From the NCBI GenBank assembly GCA_029339195.1, contig JAPTJF010000484.1, positions 1-45,517 of the forward strand: a stretch of DNA of 45,517 nt. The letters run 5' to 3'. Both the position numbers and the translations under genes were made by a program. Source of the stretch: Micractinium sp. NFX-FRZ (lineage: Eukaryota; Chlorophyta; Trebouxiophyceae; Chlorellales; Chlorellaceae). Below the pieces are notes generated by a model. That model was not told the DNA's origin and made no database searches. It saw nothing but the letters and a program-made list of their open reading frames with translations. This document shows positions 30,901 through 40,850 of the stretch, one piece after another. Each line of letters opens with the position of its first letter. The first letter of the stretch is position 1.

Positions 30901-31844
30901 GCATGCGTGTGCCTCCCCCGCTGCTGCAGGGTGTACCACCCCACGGGCCTGAGGAAGGGGCTGATGATTGGGACGGGGTGAGTGAGCGGGCACAGTGGCA
31001 GAGCATTGGGCCGCGGCAATGGAGCAGCGACTGGCGGCGGTGTAGCGGGGGTGCACAGCGTCCTCTGGGCGGCGCCAAGCAGCCACGATCTGGGGCATGC
31101 ATTGTGACCTAGCTGGGCGCTGAGCTTCACCTGGCCCCGCTTGAAGGCATCTGTGCACATGTAGTGATGTGATGTGATTTGTGCAACCCACTGCCGACCT
31201 GGCTAACGCCCCCCGCTGCCCTGCCCACACCTCTGCTTGCTTCCTGAACCCACGCCCAAGGGCTTCTTGTTCTTCTCCATCTTCTTGTGCCCGCCCACCT
31301 GTGCAGCGTGCATGCAGCTGTGCACCTGATGTGATGTGATGTGATGTGAAGTGAACCACTGCCCTCCTGGGTCTGCCTCCCGCCCACTTGTGCAGCGTGC
31401 TCATGTTCCTGGTCTGCTCGGCCGCCACCATTGCCGCCTTCCGCAACATCATCCAGAGCTGGTCCAACGTGACGGTGGGTGCACACTGAGGATACAGCGT
31501 GGAGTGACGCCTGGGTGAAGGGCTGGGCAGGTTGTGATCGGAAAAGTGCAGCTTCCTCCCCACAGCTGGCCTGCTCATGATTGGCAAATGCGTGTAAGTT
31601 TGACGCTGGTCAGTTCGTGCGCAACCTGCTTGAAGTGCATAGGTGGGTTTCAGTTATGTGCCAGCGGGGGCCGTGACGTCATGCCAAGGCTCATGCAGTC
31701 GTGGGGGTGCTGTGCAAGGAATGCACAGCAGAGGGGCTTGCATGTCACCATGCTTCGCTCTCTGCCTGCACAAGTCTGCGTGAGCCCTGAACTCCCGGAC
31801 TGCCGGCGTGTGTGTGCCTGGGCTGCAGCTCTTTGGCGACACCT
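16840..31844 (+). CDS. Amino acid permease (AAAP/AAP family), very intron-rich
   Basis: This is a plasma-membrane amino acid/H+ symporter of the plant AAP type. Supported exons: 17319-17430, 17804-17905, 18122-18189, 18441-18467, 18698-18791, 19320-19365, 19664-19732, 20033-20060, 20269-20333, 20635-20647, 20854-20897, 21140-21269, 21506-21573, 21789-21833, 22043-22065, 22231-22240, 22471-22549, 22794-22913, 23212-23295, 23595-23669, 23976-24022, 24275-24343 (or to 24407), 30260-30277, 30472-30514, 30660-30671, 30930-30977, 31396-31474, 31827-31844. Tentative 5' exons are 16840-16889 and 17060-17070. Family signatures are KTGTVVTATIHIFCAVVGAG, FAYSFSIILVEIQDTLR, GYVSLGN, and VGLIGALTFFPIAVWYPF. 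An algal-specific hydrophilic insert (about 22471-24022) lies between the GQPLFD segment and the PLWQRIIVRT helix. The frame closes only if the longer donor at 24407 is used. One intron uses a GC donor (20898). Confidence 0.9.
19742..19799 (+). repeat. 30-bp tandem duplication just after a permease donor site
   Basis: Two near-identical 28-30 bp units (CCCCAGGTxGTGCCTGCCCA and on) lie within 70 bp of the donor at 19733. Each contains an AGGT, that is, a potential donor. Confidence 0.8.
24344..24439 (+). repeat. Three 32-bp GT...AG units at a permease donor site
   Basis: Three head-to-tail copies (24344-24375, 24376-24407, 24408-24439) begin exactly at the exon donor. Each unit begins GTGTTGC, and the first two end CACAG, so every junction is CAG|GT. 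The last copy ends CACAT. The three potential donors are in phases 0, 2 and 1. Confidence 0.95.
24449..26969 (-). CDS. Unknown multi-exon gene nested in the permease intron (5' end unresolved)
   Basis: I do not recognise this protein. Seven minus-strand exons join in frame: 26756-26969, 26207-26343, 25862-25954, 25457-25648, 25096-25223, 24555-24774 and 24449-24466 (TGA). Phases are 1, 0, 0, 0, 2 and 0, giving 333 residues from the first exon seen. That exon begins at an acceptor with an in-frame stop upstream, so at least one 5' exon is missing. Visible segments are NVAEYLARHNLTSVERAFTL, LVAIAAAFTELSGMGNTAQV, EEMFELTSAHYPRDPRD, GGYNLMGLVTPGLNKNLTRL, and INQELSKVHTCALLMDMQQ. It looks soluble and partly helical, with no transposase, reverse transcriptase or other mobile-element motif. 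Its stop lies about 10 bp from the repeat array at the permease donor, so its 3'UTR must overlap the permease exon in antisense. Phase would allow fusion with the exons at 28530-29465. Confidence 0.62.
24868..24969 (+). repeat. CT microsatellite in an intron of the nested minus-strand gene
   Basis: A long, nearly pure CT tract (GA on the coding strand), with short CCCCG interruptions, is followed by CA-rich sequence to about 25080. It lies in the intron 24775-25095. Confidence 0.95.
27023..28082 (+). CDS. Small acidic/Lys-rich protein nested in the permease intron
   Basis: The tentative model has three exons, 27023-27062, 27242-27340 and 27775-28082, giving 148 residues with consistent phases (1, 1). 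The first intron is GT-AG; the second would use a GC donor (CACAG|GCGAGT). The C-terminal exon is the best supported. It has an acidic run (SDEEEEEEGNE), then QQFLSVAFKEGARRRQ, an Ala run, and a basic tail ending KAKRQAKKAKA before TGA, suggesting a nuclear or nucleolar protein. The N-terminal exons (MRPPLVHAVPAQHG, MALGAAAVLTHMHKGRG) are less certain. An alternative exon at 27403-27483 reads AAVDMPDGRHGGIELPADAQ before a stop. No family was recognised. It is on the permease strand but not part of the permease protein. Confidence 0.38.
28280..28600. repeat. G-rich degenerate repeats with an inverted arm
   Basis: Repeated words such as CTGAACCTTGGATCAGGGGG and TTCAGGGGGG occur several times from about 28300 to 28480, with many runs of four or more G. 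The stretch 28530-28580 contains the complementary words (CCCCTGAACC, CCCCCACCCCTGAA), so the region can fold back on itself and has quadruplex potential. It overlaps the end of the minus-strand exon proposed at 28530-28730. Confidence 0.75.
28530..29465 (-). CDS. Unknown coding exons nested in the permease intron
   Basis: I do not recognise this protein. Three minus-strand exons have coding character: about 29181-29466 (MRVLAVFSKAWALVDGQNKL and on to LVLEDNGEWE), 28901-29013 (TVKTGGQLLRECGWAGSDLH, DRLGQWIL) and 28530-28730 (SHPFTPAEGARSYTVALHG, DYRSILVDGQLRSPHYG). Exons 2 and 3 join cleanly in phase 0. The junction of exons 1 and 2 is not resolved: the best donor (29180, phase 0) does not match the acceptor phase. 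The first exon may begin at an acceptor at 29467 rather than at its ATG. The possible donor at 28529 (phase 0) matches the first acceptor of the gene at 24449-26969. The two sets could therefore be one gene with the Lys-rich plus-strand gene inside its intron. Confidence 0.42.
28731..28771 (+). repeat. GCAGG pentamer array forming a minus-strand acceptor tract
   Basis: About seven copies of a GGGCA pentamer. Read on the minus strand they form a CCTGC pyrimidine-rich tract that ends in the CTGCAG acceptor of the exon starting at 28730. Confidence 0.85.
29467..30259. other. Remainder of the long permease intron
   Basis: No secure gene was seen. A short minus-strand frame (29775-29987, starting MGCIRQTQLRDAFAPTGKGV and ending in an Arg-rich run) could be a 5' exon of the neighbouring unknown gene, but nothing confirms it. 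A GGC/GCC-rich triplet stretch lies at about 29795-29850. The permease acceptor is at 30258-30259. Confidence 0.35.
31327..31355 (+). repeat. TGATG pentanucleotide repeat in a permease intron
   Basis: About five copies of TGATG, the last imperfect, lie in the intron before the exon at 31396. Confidence 0.85.
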
Positions 31845-31885
31845 GACGGGGCGTCGGCCTCGTCAGAAGGCGGATGGAGCAGTGA

Positions 31886-31943
31886 GCGACAAGACGCGAC
31901 AAGACACATGACAAGACACGACAAGACACAAGACACAACAAGC
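31886..31943 (+). repeat. GACAAGACAC decamer repeat in the permease 3' flank
   Basis: Five to six imperfect tandem units of about 10 bp begin about 40 bp after the permease stop codon and are probably transcribed in the 3'UTR. Confidence 0.8.
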
Positions 31944-32844
31944 CCAAACCCAACCCTCTGAGGCATCTTCATGCCAGCAGGCAGCCGCTGGTAGCTGCCC
32001 GTCCGCATGCCTCAGCTGCACCAACTGTTGTGTACTGTTTTTTGCGCGGCAGTCTTTTGTCCAGCCACACCCCCTGGCTGCCATTTTCTGCCTGGACGCA
32101 ACGAGGGCACACCCAAGAAGGCTCAACCAGCCGCAAATTTAAAGCGACGTTGCCACTCCCAGTTGCCATTCCATGTTGCCACTCCATGTTGCTACTTCAA
32201 GACGCCTGCCTGACACACCCCATGCGCCCACGGAATGCTTGCTTCATCCACAACCGCACGACCACGATTGTACATCCTACCCGGCTGTGCCTGCGAGCAG
32301 CCCGATTGCATTGCCGCCACTGTACATACACCTCGCACGTACAGGCGCCACCAGATGTCTGAACATGTGAGCTTGCTAAAAGGAAGCTAGCCGGCCTGTA
32401 CACCATGCCTGGGCGTGCGTGGGTGGATGGCGGCCGCGGGCACACACACAACAACAAGAACTGTTGAAAGCAGAGCTTTGCAAGCACTGAGGGCGCGTGC
32501 GAGTGCGAGGAAGGACAGAAGGGAGGGCCATGATGGCAAGCCTTGCATCAGCAGGACATGGCAGCAACCGAAAGCATGCAGGCAGTGACACGTTCCTCAA
32601 CACCCTGTGTGTACTGTAACTGCACCACCAGGCACCTGCGCGGCCGGTGTGCCCCACAAAAAAGGGCTCAGTAGCCTCCTAGACGCCATGCATTCCTATA
32701 CTGCGTTTAAAACTGCGCGCTTGGTTCAGTTTTGAGTGTAGTGACAGTGCAAAGTGTCCGCTGGCCTCAGGTCCCGCCGCTGGGCCACCACTGCACCGCT
32801 GGCAGCGCCAGCTTGGCAGGTCTTATTAGATCTAATTGCCGTGA

Positions 32845-32862
32845 TTATTAAATAATTTATTT
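32845..32862 (+). promoter_or_regulatory. AT-rich TATA-like block upstream of the membrane-protein gene
   Basis: TTATTAAATAATTTATTT is an isolated AT block in very GC-rich surroundings, about 60-75 bp upstream of the ATG at 32921. The position suits a core promoter with a short leader. Confidence 0.45.
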
Positions 32863-32920
32863 CTCCGCGTCACGACTTGCACCTGCTCACCTGCTGATTT
32901 GCCTTGTCGCCAGCGTAAGA

Positions 32921-34420
32921 ATGGCCTGGCCGCAAGTCGTGCCTCTCGGCGGCGCCCGCCACGGCCGGCTGGAAGAATTCGTAGGAAGCCCAGCTCAAGA
33001 CTTCTTTGCACGATACAGGCAGCACAAAACACGATTGAGCCGTGCGCTGGACGTCTTTGGTGTGGTGAGACGATGTGCTCCCTGCGTGCCGTGTAGGGCC
33101 TGCCGGTCACAGTTTGTGTAGCGGAAATGTCGATGCCGAGTGCGCGCAGCGCGGGAGCGGCGGCAGCGGAGGGTTTGCAATCAGTACCGCCGTTGGCTGG
33201 GCGGGCTGCCGGGCGCCGCCACCCCCCGACCATTCTCATATGTGCGCTCCTCCCACCGCCTGCAGCTGGCCGTCCTGGTGTCCATGTGGAAGCACAGCCT
33301 GGTGGAGGGCTCCCCTGTCCCGTGGGACGGCATCGTTTTCCTGGCAGCATTTGCCGCCGCGTTTGCCGCCTGCATCGCCCTCCCGCTCCTGACGGGCGCT
33401 ACCCCAAGCTCCCCTTACGTGCGGTGGCTGGAAGTCACGGCTTTTGTGCTGCGGCTGTCGCCGTACGGCATGGGACCGGGCTGGAGGCTGCAAGAGTGAG
33501 TGGATGCGGGGGGGGGCCCACCACAGCACGCAGCACGCGGCGGCCACTCAACTCGGCTGCTGCATGGGCATGCCGGCGCTCGCCCTGCCCCACACTCTCA
33601 CCCTGCCGCACGCTCCTGCCGGTGTTGCCTCCTGCAGACGAGCTCTGAACCAAGCGCCGCTGCCCAACCTGGCTGGCAGTGCCGGGCTGCTGCGCGCCCT
33701 CATACGCAGTGCCTCCCTCACAACGCAGCTCCTGTACGCCAGCGGTGCCGTGCCCATGGCCCACTTCCTCCTCTGCCGCCCCATGCGGCTCAGGTGAGGC
33801 GTGCCCCGTTGAACGCAGAGCCGTGCATGTGCACGGGCAGTTGCTGCATGGCATGCTGCTGCCGCCGCACACGCTAGACTTGTGTGCGGCTTGGGGCGCC
33901 GTCCCCACACCCCGCCGGGCACATGTCGTCCCACGCCGTCGCATGCAGCTGGAGCATTGCTGCTCAGGCAATCCTGGCGGCCAACAGCGCCGCCTGGGTG
34001 CCCAGCCAGTGCGGCACCGCGCAGCTGCGGGCGCCAGAGATGCGCCGCCTCACCCGCCGCCTCTACGCAGCGCTCTCCCCGCTGCGCTTTGTCGCCCCGC
34101 TCCCGGCGGTCGGCGCCGTCGGCACGAAGCCCGCGCCGGGCAGCACAGCCGAGTGTGTGACCCTCCTGCGCTTTGCCCAGCTGGCCCTGGGCCTCCTGGT
34201 GCCGCTGGCCTGGCAGGCAGTCACGGATGCGGCTCTGTTCCGCACGCACCAGCGGCAGCGTGCCGCTGCAGGGCTGCTGCTGCAGGGCGGCTTCAGTGCG
34301 CGGCTCTACGGAGCGGTCACCGACCTGTGCCACCCGGTAGCGAGGCCGTATGCCTGGGTCATGGCAGCGCTGGCCCTGGGGCTCTGCTGGCAGGTGGCGG
34401 CGAGGACCAGCCTGGCCTGA
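32921..34420 (+). CDS. Integral membrane protein of unknown function
   Basis: Four exons (32921-33064, 33266-33495, 33638-33793, 33949-34420) with GT-AG borders and phases 0, 2 and 2 give 333 residues. The start is the first ATG after the AT-rich block. The N-terminal 50 residues are hydrophilic (LEEFVGSPAQDFFARYRQHK). Hydrophobic spans follow at about residues 69-90 (IVFLAAFAAAFAACIALPLL), in exon 3 (LLYASGAVPMAHFLLC), and in exon 4 (SIAAQAILAANSAAW, RFAQLALGLLVPLAWQAV, and YAWVMAALALGLCWQVA near the C-terminus). This implies about five membrane segments. No transporter or enzyme signature was recognised; it is probably an algal-specific family. No N-terminal signal peptide is evident. Confidence 0.8.
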
Positions 34421-34639
34421 CCGGGGCGCTGCTTCATCTGCAAACATCATTGCCTGCTGTCCCTACTTTGTGGGGTCCCACCGCTCCGCTCCGTGCCGCC
34501 CTCACTCGTCGCCGTGCTATCCTTCTACGCATCTATTATCCCCCCTCCCCTGCTCATGCCCACTGGCCCCATGTCTGTTTGAATTTTCCCATGTCGGAAA
34601 CAGCACTGCGGCAAATCCCATGCCACCCCTCCCCCTGGC

Positions 34640-34799
34640 TTCACTCAACGCCGCGGCCATCCTTCCCGCACGCACACTGTTGTTCCACTCAATGCCGGCC
34701 ATCCTGCCCCAGGCACACTGTTGTTTCTTCCGATGCTGGACATCCTGCCCCATGCACACTGTTGTTCCTCTCAACGCCGGCCATGTTCCTCTTGCATTC
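34640..34799 (+). repeat. 41-bp minisatellite in the 3' flank of the membrane-protein gene
   Basis: About four imperfect units of roughly 41-45 bp share the words CACACTGTTGTT, CTCAACGCCGGCCAT and CATCCTGCCCCA. They lie between the stop codon (34420) and the TGTAA motif (34819), so they are probably in the 3'UTR. Confidence 0.85.
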
Positions 34800-34818
34800 T
34801 TTTTCCAACTTTGCACAG

Positions 34819-34823
34819 TGTAA
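34819..34823 (+). promoter_or_regulatory. Probable polyadenylation signal TGTAA
   Basis: TGTAA is the usual green-algal poly(A) signal. This one lies 399 bp after the membrane-protein stop, in an AT-richer stretch, inside the palindrome TGTAATTACA. Confidence 0.6.
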
Positions 34824-35372
34824 TTACATGCATGCTTCTATTTGAATACTGGGCGCTTTTGTTGTTTCGGTTTGTGTTTGTAAAACGTGTTGTGAAACAA
34901 CAACTCAAAACAACTAGCGCTCAAACCCCAAGCAGGCATGCATGCTGTTGCGCCACTTGCCTGCTGCCTGCTACCATATGAATCCTTGCCCATGGTGCAG
35001 ATTGTTGTAAGGCATGCATGCAAGCCATGACCGGCTTGTATTGTGTCTATCCGCCGCCGCCGCCGCGCTCCGCGTGGTGTGCGCCGCTGTGGGACGCTGG
35101 CGCCATGTTGGCAGAACTCTGTCCTGGCCACCAACGATCCGCGCAGCCTACGATTGCAGTCTGCACCCGCGCCCCAAGACTGCCCTCGCTCTGGTGGCGA
35201 TCTCCACCGATCGCAGCTTCGGGTTGACCTCTTCCTGGGCTCTCTGCAAGCTCCTCCGAGAGTCTGCAGCGTAGTCGAGCAGCGACCGCTGCAGCGCGCC
35301 CCTCCCACTCTCGCGCCCAGCACCTCCCCAGCATCTCCCGCCCCCGCCAGCCTGCCGCCGCCAGCCGCACCC

Positions 35373-38300
35373 ATGGCCGCCGCGTCCGTCTCCGAGGCGG
35401 CGGCCCAGCTGCGTGCCGACCTGGCGCTGCTTGAGGCCAGCACCCGCGAGGCAGCCCAACTACTGGATCTGGCCAGCTGGCAGCTGGGCGAGCTGGACCG
35501 CGGCGCAGCACCCATGACGGCCAAGACGCGGCCGCTGCTGCGCGCCAAGGACAGCATCTCAGCGGCCAAAGCACGCAGCGAGGAGGTGTTGGAGCACCTG
35601 GATGCCAGCAGGAAGGTGAGGGGGTGCTGGCAAGCCGGCCGGACGGCATATGGGTGCTGGGCGGCTGGGCGATGTGGACACGCGCTGCCCTGCAGGAGCG
35701 GCGCTTGACGCCCGGGGCGTGGTGGTGGTCAGCTGCTGGGCCACAGTGCCGCTCGTGGAGCACTGCCCGTGGAGCTCCCCTCTGGATGCCCTTCCCACAC
35801 CTCCTTAGCGCGCACCCTGCAGCTCTCAAGCTACCCTTCCCCCTGCTGCCCTCGGGATGCCCCTCCCCCACCTCCTACACTCGCACCCCTGCAGCTCTCA
35901 AGCTACCCTTCCCCCCCGCTCCCACCCCACCGCCCACTGCAGATGCAAGGCATCATCAAGGCGGGGCCGCACGCCGGGCTGGACGCCTTCCTGGCTGCCC
36001 TGGAGCGGCTGGAGGCAGCGGTCAGCTTCCTGCAGGCCCACCGCTCCATGCAGTCCGCGGAGGATGCGCTGCGCCACACAGCAGCCCTGCGCGACTCCGC
36101 CCTGACGGCATGTGCCCAGGAGTTCAGTGCGGTGGTAGCAAAGCAGTCGGCGGCGCCATCGGCGGCGCTGGCGCGCGTGCGTGCGGCGGCGGCACAGGGC
36201 GCGACCCCCGGCGCTGGGGGAGCGTCATCTGCTGCTGCGGCGGCGGTAGGGCAGGGGCTCGACGCTGGCGCTGCCCTGGATCTGCTGCCAGAGGGGGTGC
36301 TGTCCAAGTTGCGAGCGTTGGCAGCAGCCATGCTACGGGGCAGTGGCGGCAGCAGCAGCAGCAGCAGCGGTGGCGGCGGGCGGGTATGCCTCAAGTCGTA
36401 TGCGGATGCACGCCAGGCAGTGCTGCGGTCGGAACTAGACAGCTTCCTGGCGCCGCTGGCCGCCGCCGCTGCCGCCGCTGCGGCCGGCAGCAGCAGCAGC
36501 AGCAGCGCGTCCTCGGGAAACCAGCTGAGCTGGCAGAGCATCGAGTCAAAGATCCCCAGGTGACCCTGGGGAGGAGAAGGCGCTGGGAGTGCGAGGGCCA
36601 AGCCAGGAAGGCAGGCAGGCAGGCCAAGAGATCGCTATTTGCTCTGCTGCAAACCTGCTGCTTCCTCTTGTTGGCTCCTGGCGTCCCTTGACTGCTGTCC
36701 CGTCCCCCCTCCCCTCTGCCTGCTGCCGTGCTGCGCCCGCCGTCCTGCAGCTGGCTGGCCGCGCTGCGTCTGTTTGTGCGGCTGGCGCAAGCGGAGGCGC
36801 GGCTGAGCGTGGCCGTCTTCCCGGCGGCGGAGCAGGCGGGAGTGCTGTCGCAGGTGGGGCGCTGCACCCTGCTGTCCACTGGACCACATGCAGCCGCATC
36901 CCAAGCCAGGGGGTTGTCCTGGAGCCTAGCTGCCTGCCTGCCAGGCATTTTGGTCCCAGCCACGCCCTTGCAGCCACCCAACGGTCCATCGCTACTGCCC
37001 CAATGCCTCCCGCCCACCGCCTCCCGCCCATCACCGCCTCCCAGCCATCCCCCGCCCCCTGCTGCAGCTGCTTGCCGGCGGCGCCTCCTCCCTGCTTAGC
37101 TGTGCCGACTTTGTGCTGGCCTGCAAGCGCATCCCAGAGAAGCTGTGCGGCCTGCTGGACATGCACGATGCGCTGGAGGGGGCGCTGATCTCGCTGTACG
37201 CCTCGTTGGCGGTGGTGGCGCCGGGGCACCACCAGGGGCTGGAGCGCGCGTCGGTGGGGCCGGCAGGAGCAGGCGGGGCTGCCCAGCATGTGCCGGTGCT
37301 GGTGCAGCTCAACCAGGTGGGTGCTGAACGGGGTCCAGGCTGGGAGGGGTACCTTGCTGTGTTTGAGTGCAGCTCTGCACGCTAGTTGTGGTGCAACAGG
37401 TGCGGTTGGGTGGCATGGGTACTGCTGGCGTGCTCTACGGCAGTTGCCTGAGTTGCAGCGCCAAAAGTCGAAGGGGTTTGTGTGCGTGCCCGGCATGCGT
37501 AAGAGCACTCCAAAGGCCTGGTGCGACTTGTCTGTCTTTGGGCTCTGCCACCGGTCTTCCCTGCCCTCCAATCTATACCCGTCCGTCTCTCCATCCCGCA
37601 GCTGCGCGGCCGGCTGGCGGGCGAGGTGCGCGCCTGCTTCCGGGAGCTGCTGGAGAGCGTGCCGCGGGAGGCGGCCAAGGGCGTGCCAGCAGATGGCACC
37701 GTGCACCCGCTGTGCGCCTCCACGCTGTCCCTGCTCAAGCGCACGCTGGGCTACCAGTCGGCGCTGCGGGTGCTGTTTGGCGGCGACGGTGAGCGAGAGC
37801 TGTGTGGGCTGGCATGATTGCCTTAGGATTGCTTGCAGAGGTTGAGATGGAGCGGCTCAATGCGGTCTCCAGCTGACGACCCGCTGGCTTGGGTGCAGCA
37901 TGTTGGACACTCCAGCAGTGTGGCTGGCCCATGGCCTGCCTGCAGCCTGCCTGCTGCTCCTCCCTGCACTTGAAACATGCAATGCTGGCCTGCCTGCCCT
38001 CGCACCTGCCTCACCTTTTATTCTCTGTGCGCCGGCATGCTCACTGCCACCTTCCCTGCCCCTGGCCCTGCAGCCCCCTCGCCAGCGGTGCGTGCAGCGG
38101 GTGCCGGCAGCCTGGCGGAGGAGGCGCGGCTGCAGGAACAGATGGCGGCAGCGGTGGGCCGCATCCTGGACACGCTGCTGGCAGGTGAGGGTGGCCTCAG
38201 CGGAGTTTGGAACAACAGTTGCTGACGACAAAGTGGCATGCTGCCAGCCGCCAGTCTGCCTCTGCTGCCTACCAGGCGGGCAGGCAGGCAGGCAGACGAG

Positions 38301-40023
38301 GGGTGCAGCAGCGCCCATGCCATACTGCCTTCAGACTTCCCCCCCTGCCCAATCGCTTGCCCAGATACCGCCCTGCCTTGCCAAAGTGACCTCAGAAGCT
38401 TCCCCTCTCCGGCGTTCTGCACATGTGCAGCACTGGACAGCAGGGCCCGCGCCGCCTACAGGAGCCGTGCCCTGGCAGCGTTGCACCAGATGAACAACTG
38501 GCAGTACATACACCATGCCATGGTTGCCAGCCGGGAGCTCAGGGCGGTGTGCGAGGGCTGGGCGGAGCGAAGCAAGGTGGGCATGCTGCGCGGGTGGCGC
38601 TGGGGTGGATGTGCGCGGCTGTGCTCGTGCCATGAACGACCTGGCAGCAGGGGGGCCTGCTTGCTTCTGTGTCCGCATGCGTGCACCCTCCTCTTCCACT
38701 CAGCTCGGCCCCATCCAGCTCAAAACCTTGCATTGCCTCTCCCTGACCCTTGCTTCTGCTCCCCTTCTCTCCCCCTTGCGTTTTCTCCAACGACAACCCA
38801 AGGCCTGGGCCGAGGAGTGCCAGCAGGCATACACGTATGCCGCCCATTACTTCGCGCTCACCGCCTCACAATACAAAACAGAGCACAGCAGCTGCTCTGA
38901 ATCCTGCCCCTTTCCCTCCCCCTCTTTCCTCTGCAGCCCGAGGCCCGGGCCGAGGAGTGTCAGCAAGCGTACATCGATGCCGCCTGGGGTGCCCTGCTGC
39001 TGCTGCTGCGCCAGGACGCGCGGCAGCCGGTGGCGGGCAACCTGGCGGGGGACAAGGCGCTGCGGGCGGCCATCAAGGAGAAGTGGACGGCTGTGAACAA
39101 GGCGCTGGCAGAGGCAGCGGTGGAGCAGGTAGGGGCGAGGCGGGGAGTTTGGGGTTGAGGATGGGCGTATTGGTGGGGCGGTGGTAAAGGAGATGGACGT
39201 CCGTGAACAAACGCCTGGTCGACGCAGATAGAAGAGTGGGTTGTGTGCAGCCGCGAAAGTGCAGGCGGCAGCACTGCCTCACTTGCTGTGCTGAGCTGGG
39301 TAAACGGCAGGGGACCACAACAGATGGGGCAACGCGGAAGGGAAGGCCAAACCAGCCTGGCAAGCATGCTGGCAGCGCACCACCCTCACCTGCCTTGCTC
39401 CCTCTCCCTGCTGAACACCCGTGCAGGCCTGGGCGGTGCCTGACGCCGCACTGCGCTACGCTGTGCGTGATGCGGTCAGCGACCAGCTGGTGCCCCTCTA
39501 CACCGCCTTCCACGCCAAGTACCGGACCGCTCCCTACACAGGTGGGCCTTTGCTTGGGAAAGGTGCTGTGTATGCTTGGGTGGCGCAGCGTGATTTGATG
39601 CGGGCAGTGGGGTCCACTCGGAGCGGCGGACGAATTGATGACGCAGGATGGCACTGCCATGCAAGGCCAGAAATGCCGGGAGCTCAGCCGCGTGCGAATG
39701 GGGCTTGCCATGCCCCAAAGGGCAGCCTCCCTTGGTGCCCATGTCCACCGCTCTCCATATGCACCCGTGCTGAGAGCTGCCCTCTGCCGCCACCCCCCTG
39801 CCGAGCAGACCACCACGCAAAGCACGAGAAGCACGCCCCTGCCGACGTGGCCGCCATGCTGGGGGAGCTGTTTGAGAGGGCAGAGTCGGCGGGCGGCAGC
39901 GCGGCTGGCATGGTGGGGCGCTCCCCCTCGCGAAGCCCGGGCAGCAGCACCAGCATGCTGGGACGGCGGGTGAGCGGCAGCATGCGCCGCCTGACCAGCA
40001 GCAGCGGCCAGGGCACGCCGTAG
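35373..40023 (+). CDS. EXO70: Exocyst complex subunit EXO70
   Basis: EXO70 binds phosphoinositides and tethers secretory vesicles at the plasma membrane within the octameric exocyst. Ten exons (35373-35615, 35943-36559, 36751-36853, 37068-37316, 37602-37788, 38074-38184, 38431-38576, 38937-39128, 39427-39541, 39809-40023) with GT-AG borders give an uninterrupted 725 residues, close to plant EXO70 lengths. The N-terminal helical region contains EEVLEHLDASRK. The Pfam EXO70 C-terminal domain shows MNNWQYIHHAMVASRELRAV, the family's MNN motif, and near the C-terminus KHEKHAPADVAAMLGELFE, matching the typical KYTPEDLExxLxELFE motif. Poly-Ser/Ala inserts in exon 2 are low-complexity algal expansions. 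The C-terminus ends with a Ser-rich tail not usual in plants. The ATG at 35373 has a good context (CACCCATGGCC). Confidence 0.95.
38801..38844 (+). repeat. Relic or decoy copy of the start of EXO70 exon 8
   Basis: Bases 38801-38844 match 38941-38984 (exon 8) at about 38 of 44 positions with a constant 140-bp offset. The copy reads AWAEECQQAYTYAA against ARAEECQQAYIDAA in the exon and then diverges. It lacks a strong CTGCAG acceptor (CCCAAG instead), so it is probably a relic. Confidence 0.85.
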
Positions 40024-40850
40024 CCCGCGGGTCTGGGCGGGAACGCCGAGGTTTGGCAGGTCCGCTCCAGCATGACTGGGATGGGACGTGTGCAGCACTG
40101 GCCAATGTAGGTGGTGAACCGGACTGCCCAAATGTTGCGAGTGTGGCATTTGTCAGCCTCCCTTTGCATGCTCACCACCCCAAAGTGCACCCTCTGTAAG
40201 TGGAAGTGACAGAATGCACGAGCTGCCGGGCAGCCTTCAAGGCTGGAGTTGTGCCGTCTCCGCCCTTGCCTCTGCTGGGGCATGGTGCCCGCTGCACTCA
40301 CTGCACCCGCATGCTGGCCCGTCCAAAGTGCAGGGCAAATGCGAGTGTAGCATGGTCTTGGCAGTGAGGAGCTGGCGCTTCTGGGCACAGTACCCTTGGA
40401 CGGTGCTACTGACTGGCCACAAGGTCTTGGGGGCACTCCCAGCCGTGCAGCAATTTCAGGGCTGCTGCAGCCAGCCCTTGGCGGCTCTTCCAGCCATGCC
40501 TCAGCTGAATTTGTGCAGCAGCCGCGTAGAGCATGAGCAAGACACACCATGCAGGATGAGGCTGGGCATGAGGCCAGGCAGCGGCACCGGCACAACACCA
40601 TGTGGCGGCGGCGACGGCGCCGGTAGTCAAAAATACCCTCGACCCCCCGCCCCTGCACAGACCTCCCGGGCTCCTGCTTCTGACCACTCTGCACCCCCAG
40701 ACCAATCCGAGGGAGCCAACAAGGTTGTTGCCTCATGCATGAATCTTCAAGAAAGCGCGTTGACGCGTTGGTGGGTTTAGGGGGCGGCGCAGTTGCCCCT
40801 CCCCCATTCCTTTCAATTCTTTCACATCAAACACCCATAGGATCGTAGCC
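40024..40850. other. Intergenic: EXO70 3' flank and promoter of the secreted-protein gene
   Basis: No coding exon was recognised. The last 50 bases before the ATG at 40851 (CATTCCTTTCAATTC and on) are pyrimidine-rich and AT-richer than the surroundings, as expected for a leader. No clear TATA box was seen. Confidence 0.5.
40195..40199 (+). promoter_or_regulatory. Probable polyadenylation signal TGTAA for EXO70
   Basis: TGTAA lies 172 bp after the EXO70 stop codon, a typical distance for green-algal 3'UTRs. Confidence 0.65.

Larger units (their letters stand above)
31845..32920. other. Intergenic: permease 3' flank and promoter of the membrane-protein gene
   Basis: No coding exon was seen. 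A decamer-like repeat based on GACAAGACAC fills 31886-31943, just after the permease stop. A TGTAA motif is at 32615-32619, a possible but distant polyadenylation signal. An AT-rich block lies at 32845-32862. Confidence 0.55.
34421..35372. other. Intergenic region with 3'UTR repeat and EXO70 promoter
   Basis: Besides the minisatellite and TGTAA motif there is no clear exon. The plus-strand frame of EXO70 is open upstream from about 35043 but contains no in-frame ATG before 35373, so a longer N-terminus is not supported unless there is an upstream exon. Confidence 0.5.

Noticed and set aside
35043..35372. Longer EXO70 N-terminus
   Set aside because: The frame is open but has no ATG, is Pro/Arg-rich, and lies where a promoter and leader are expected.
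38801..38935. Extra EXO70 exon
   Set aside because: Adding it would duplicate the same helix. It has no good acceptor, and no donor restores the frame into exon 8.
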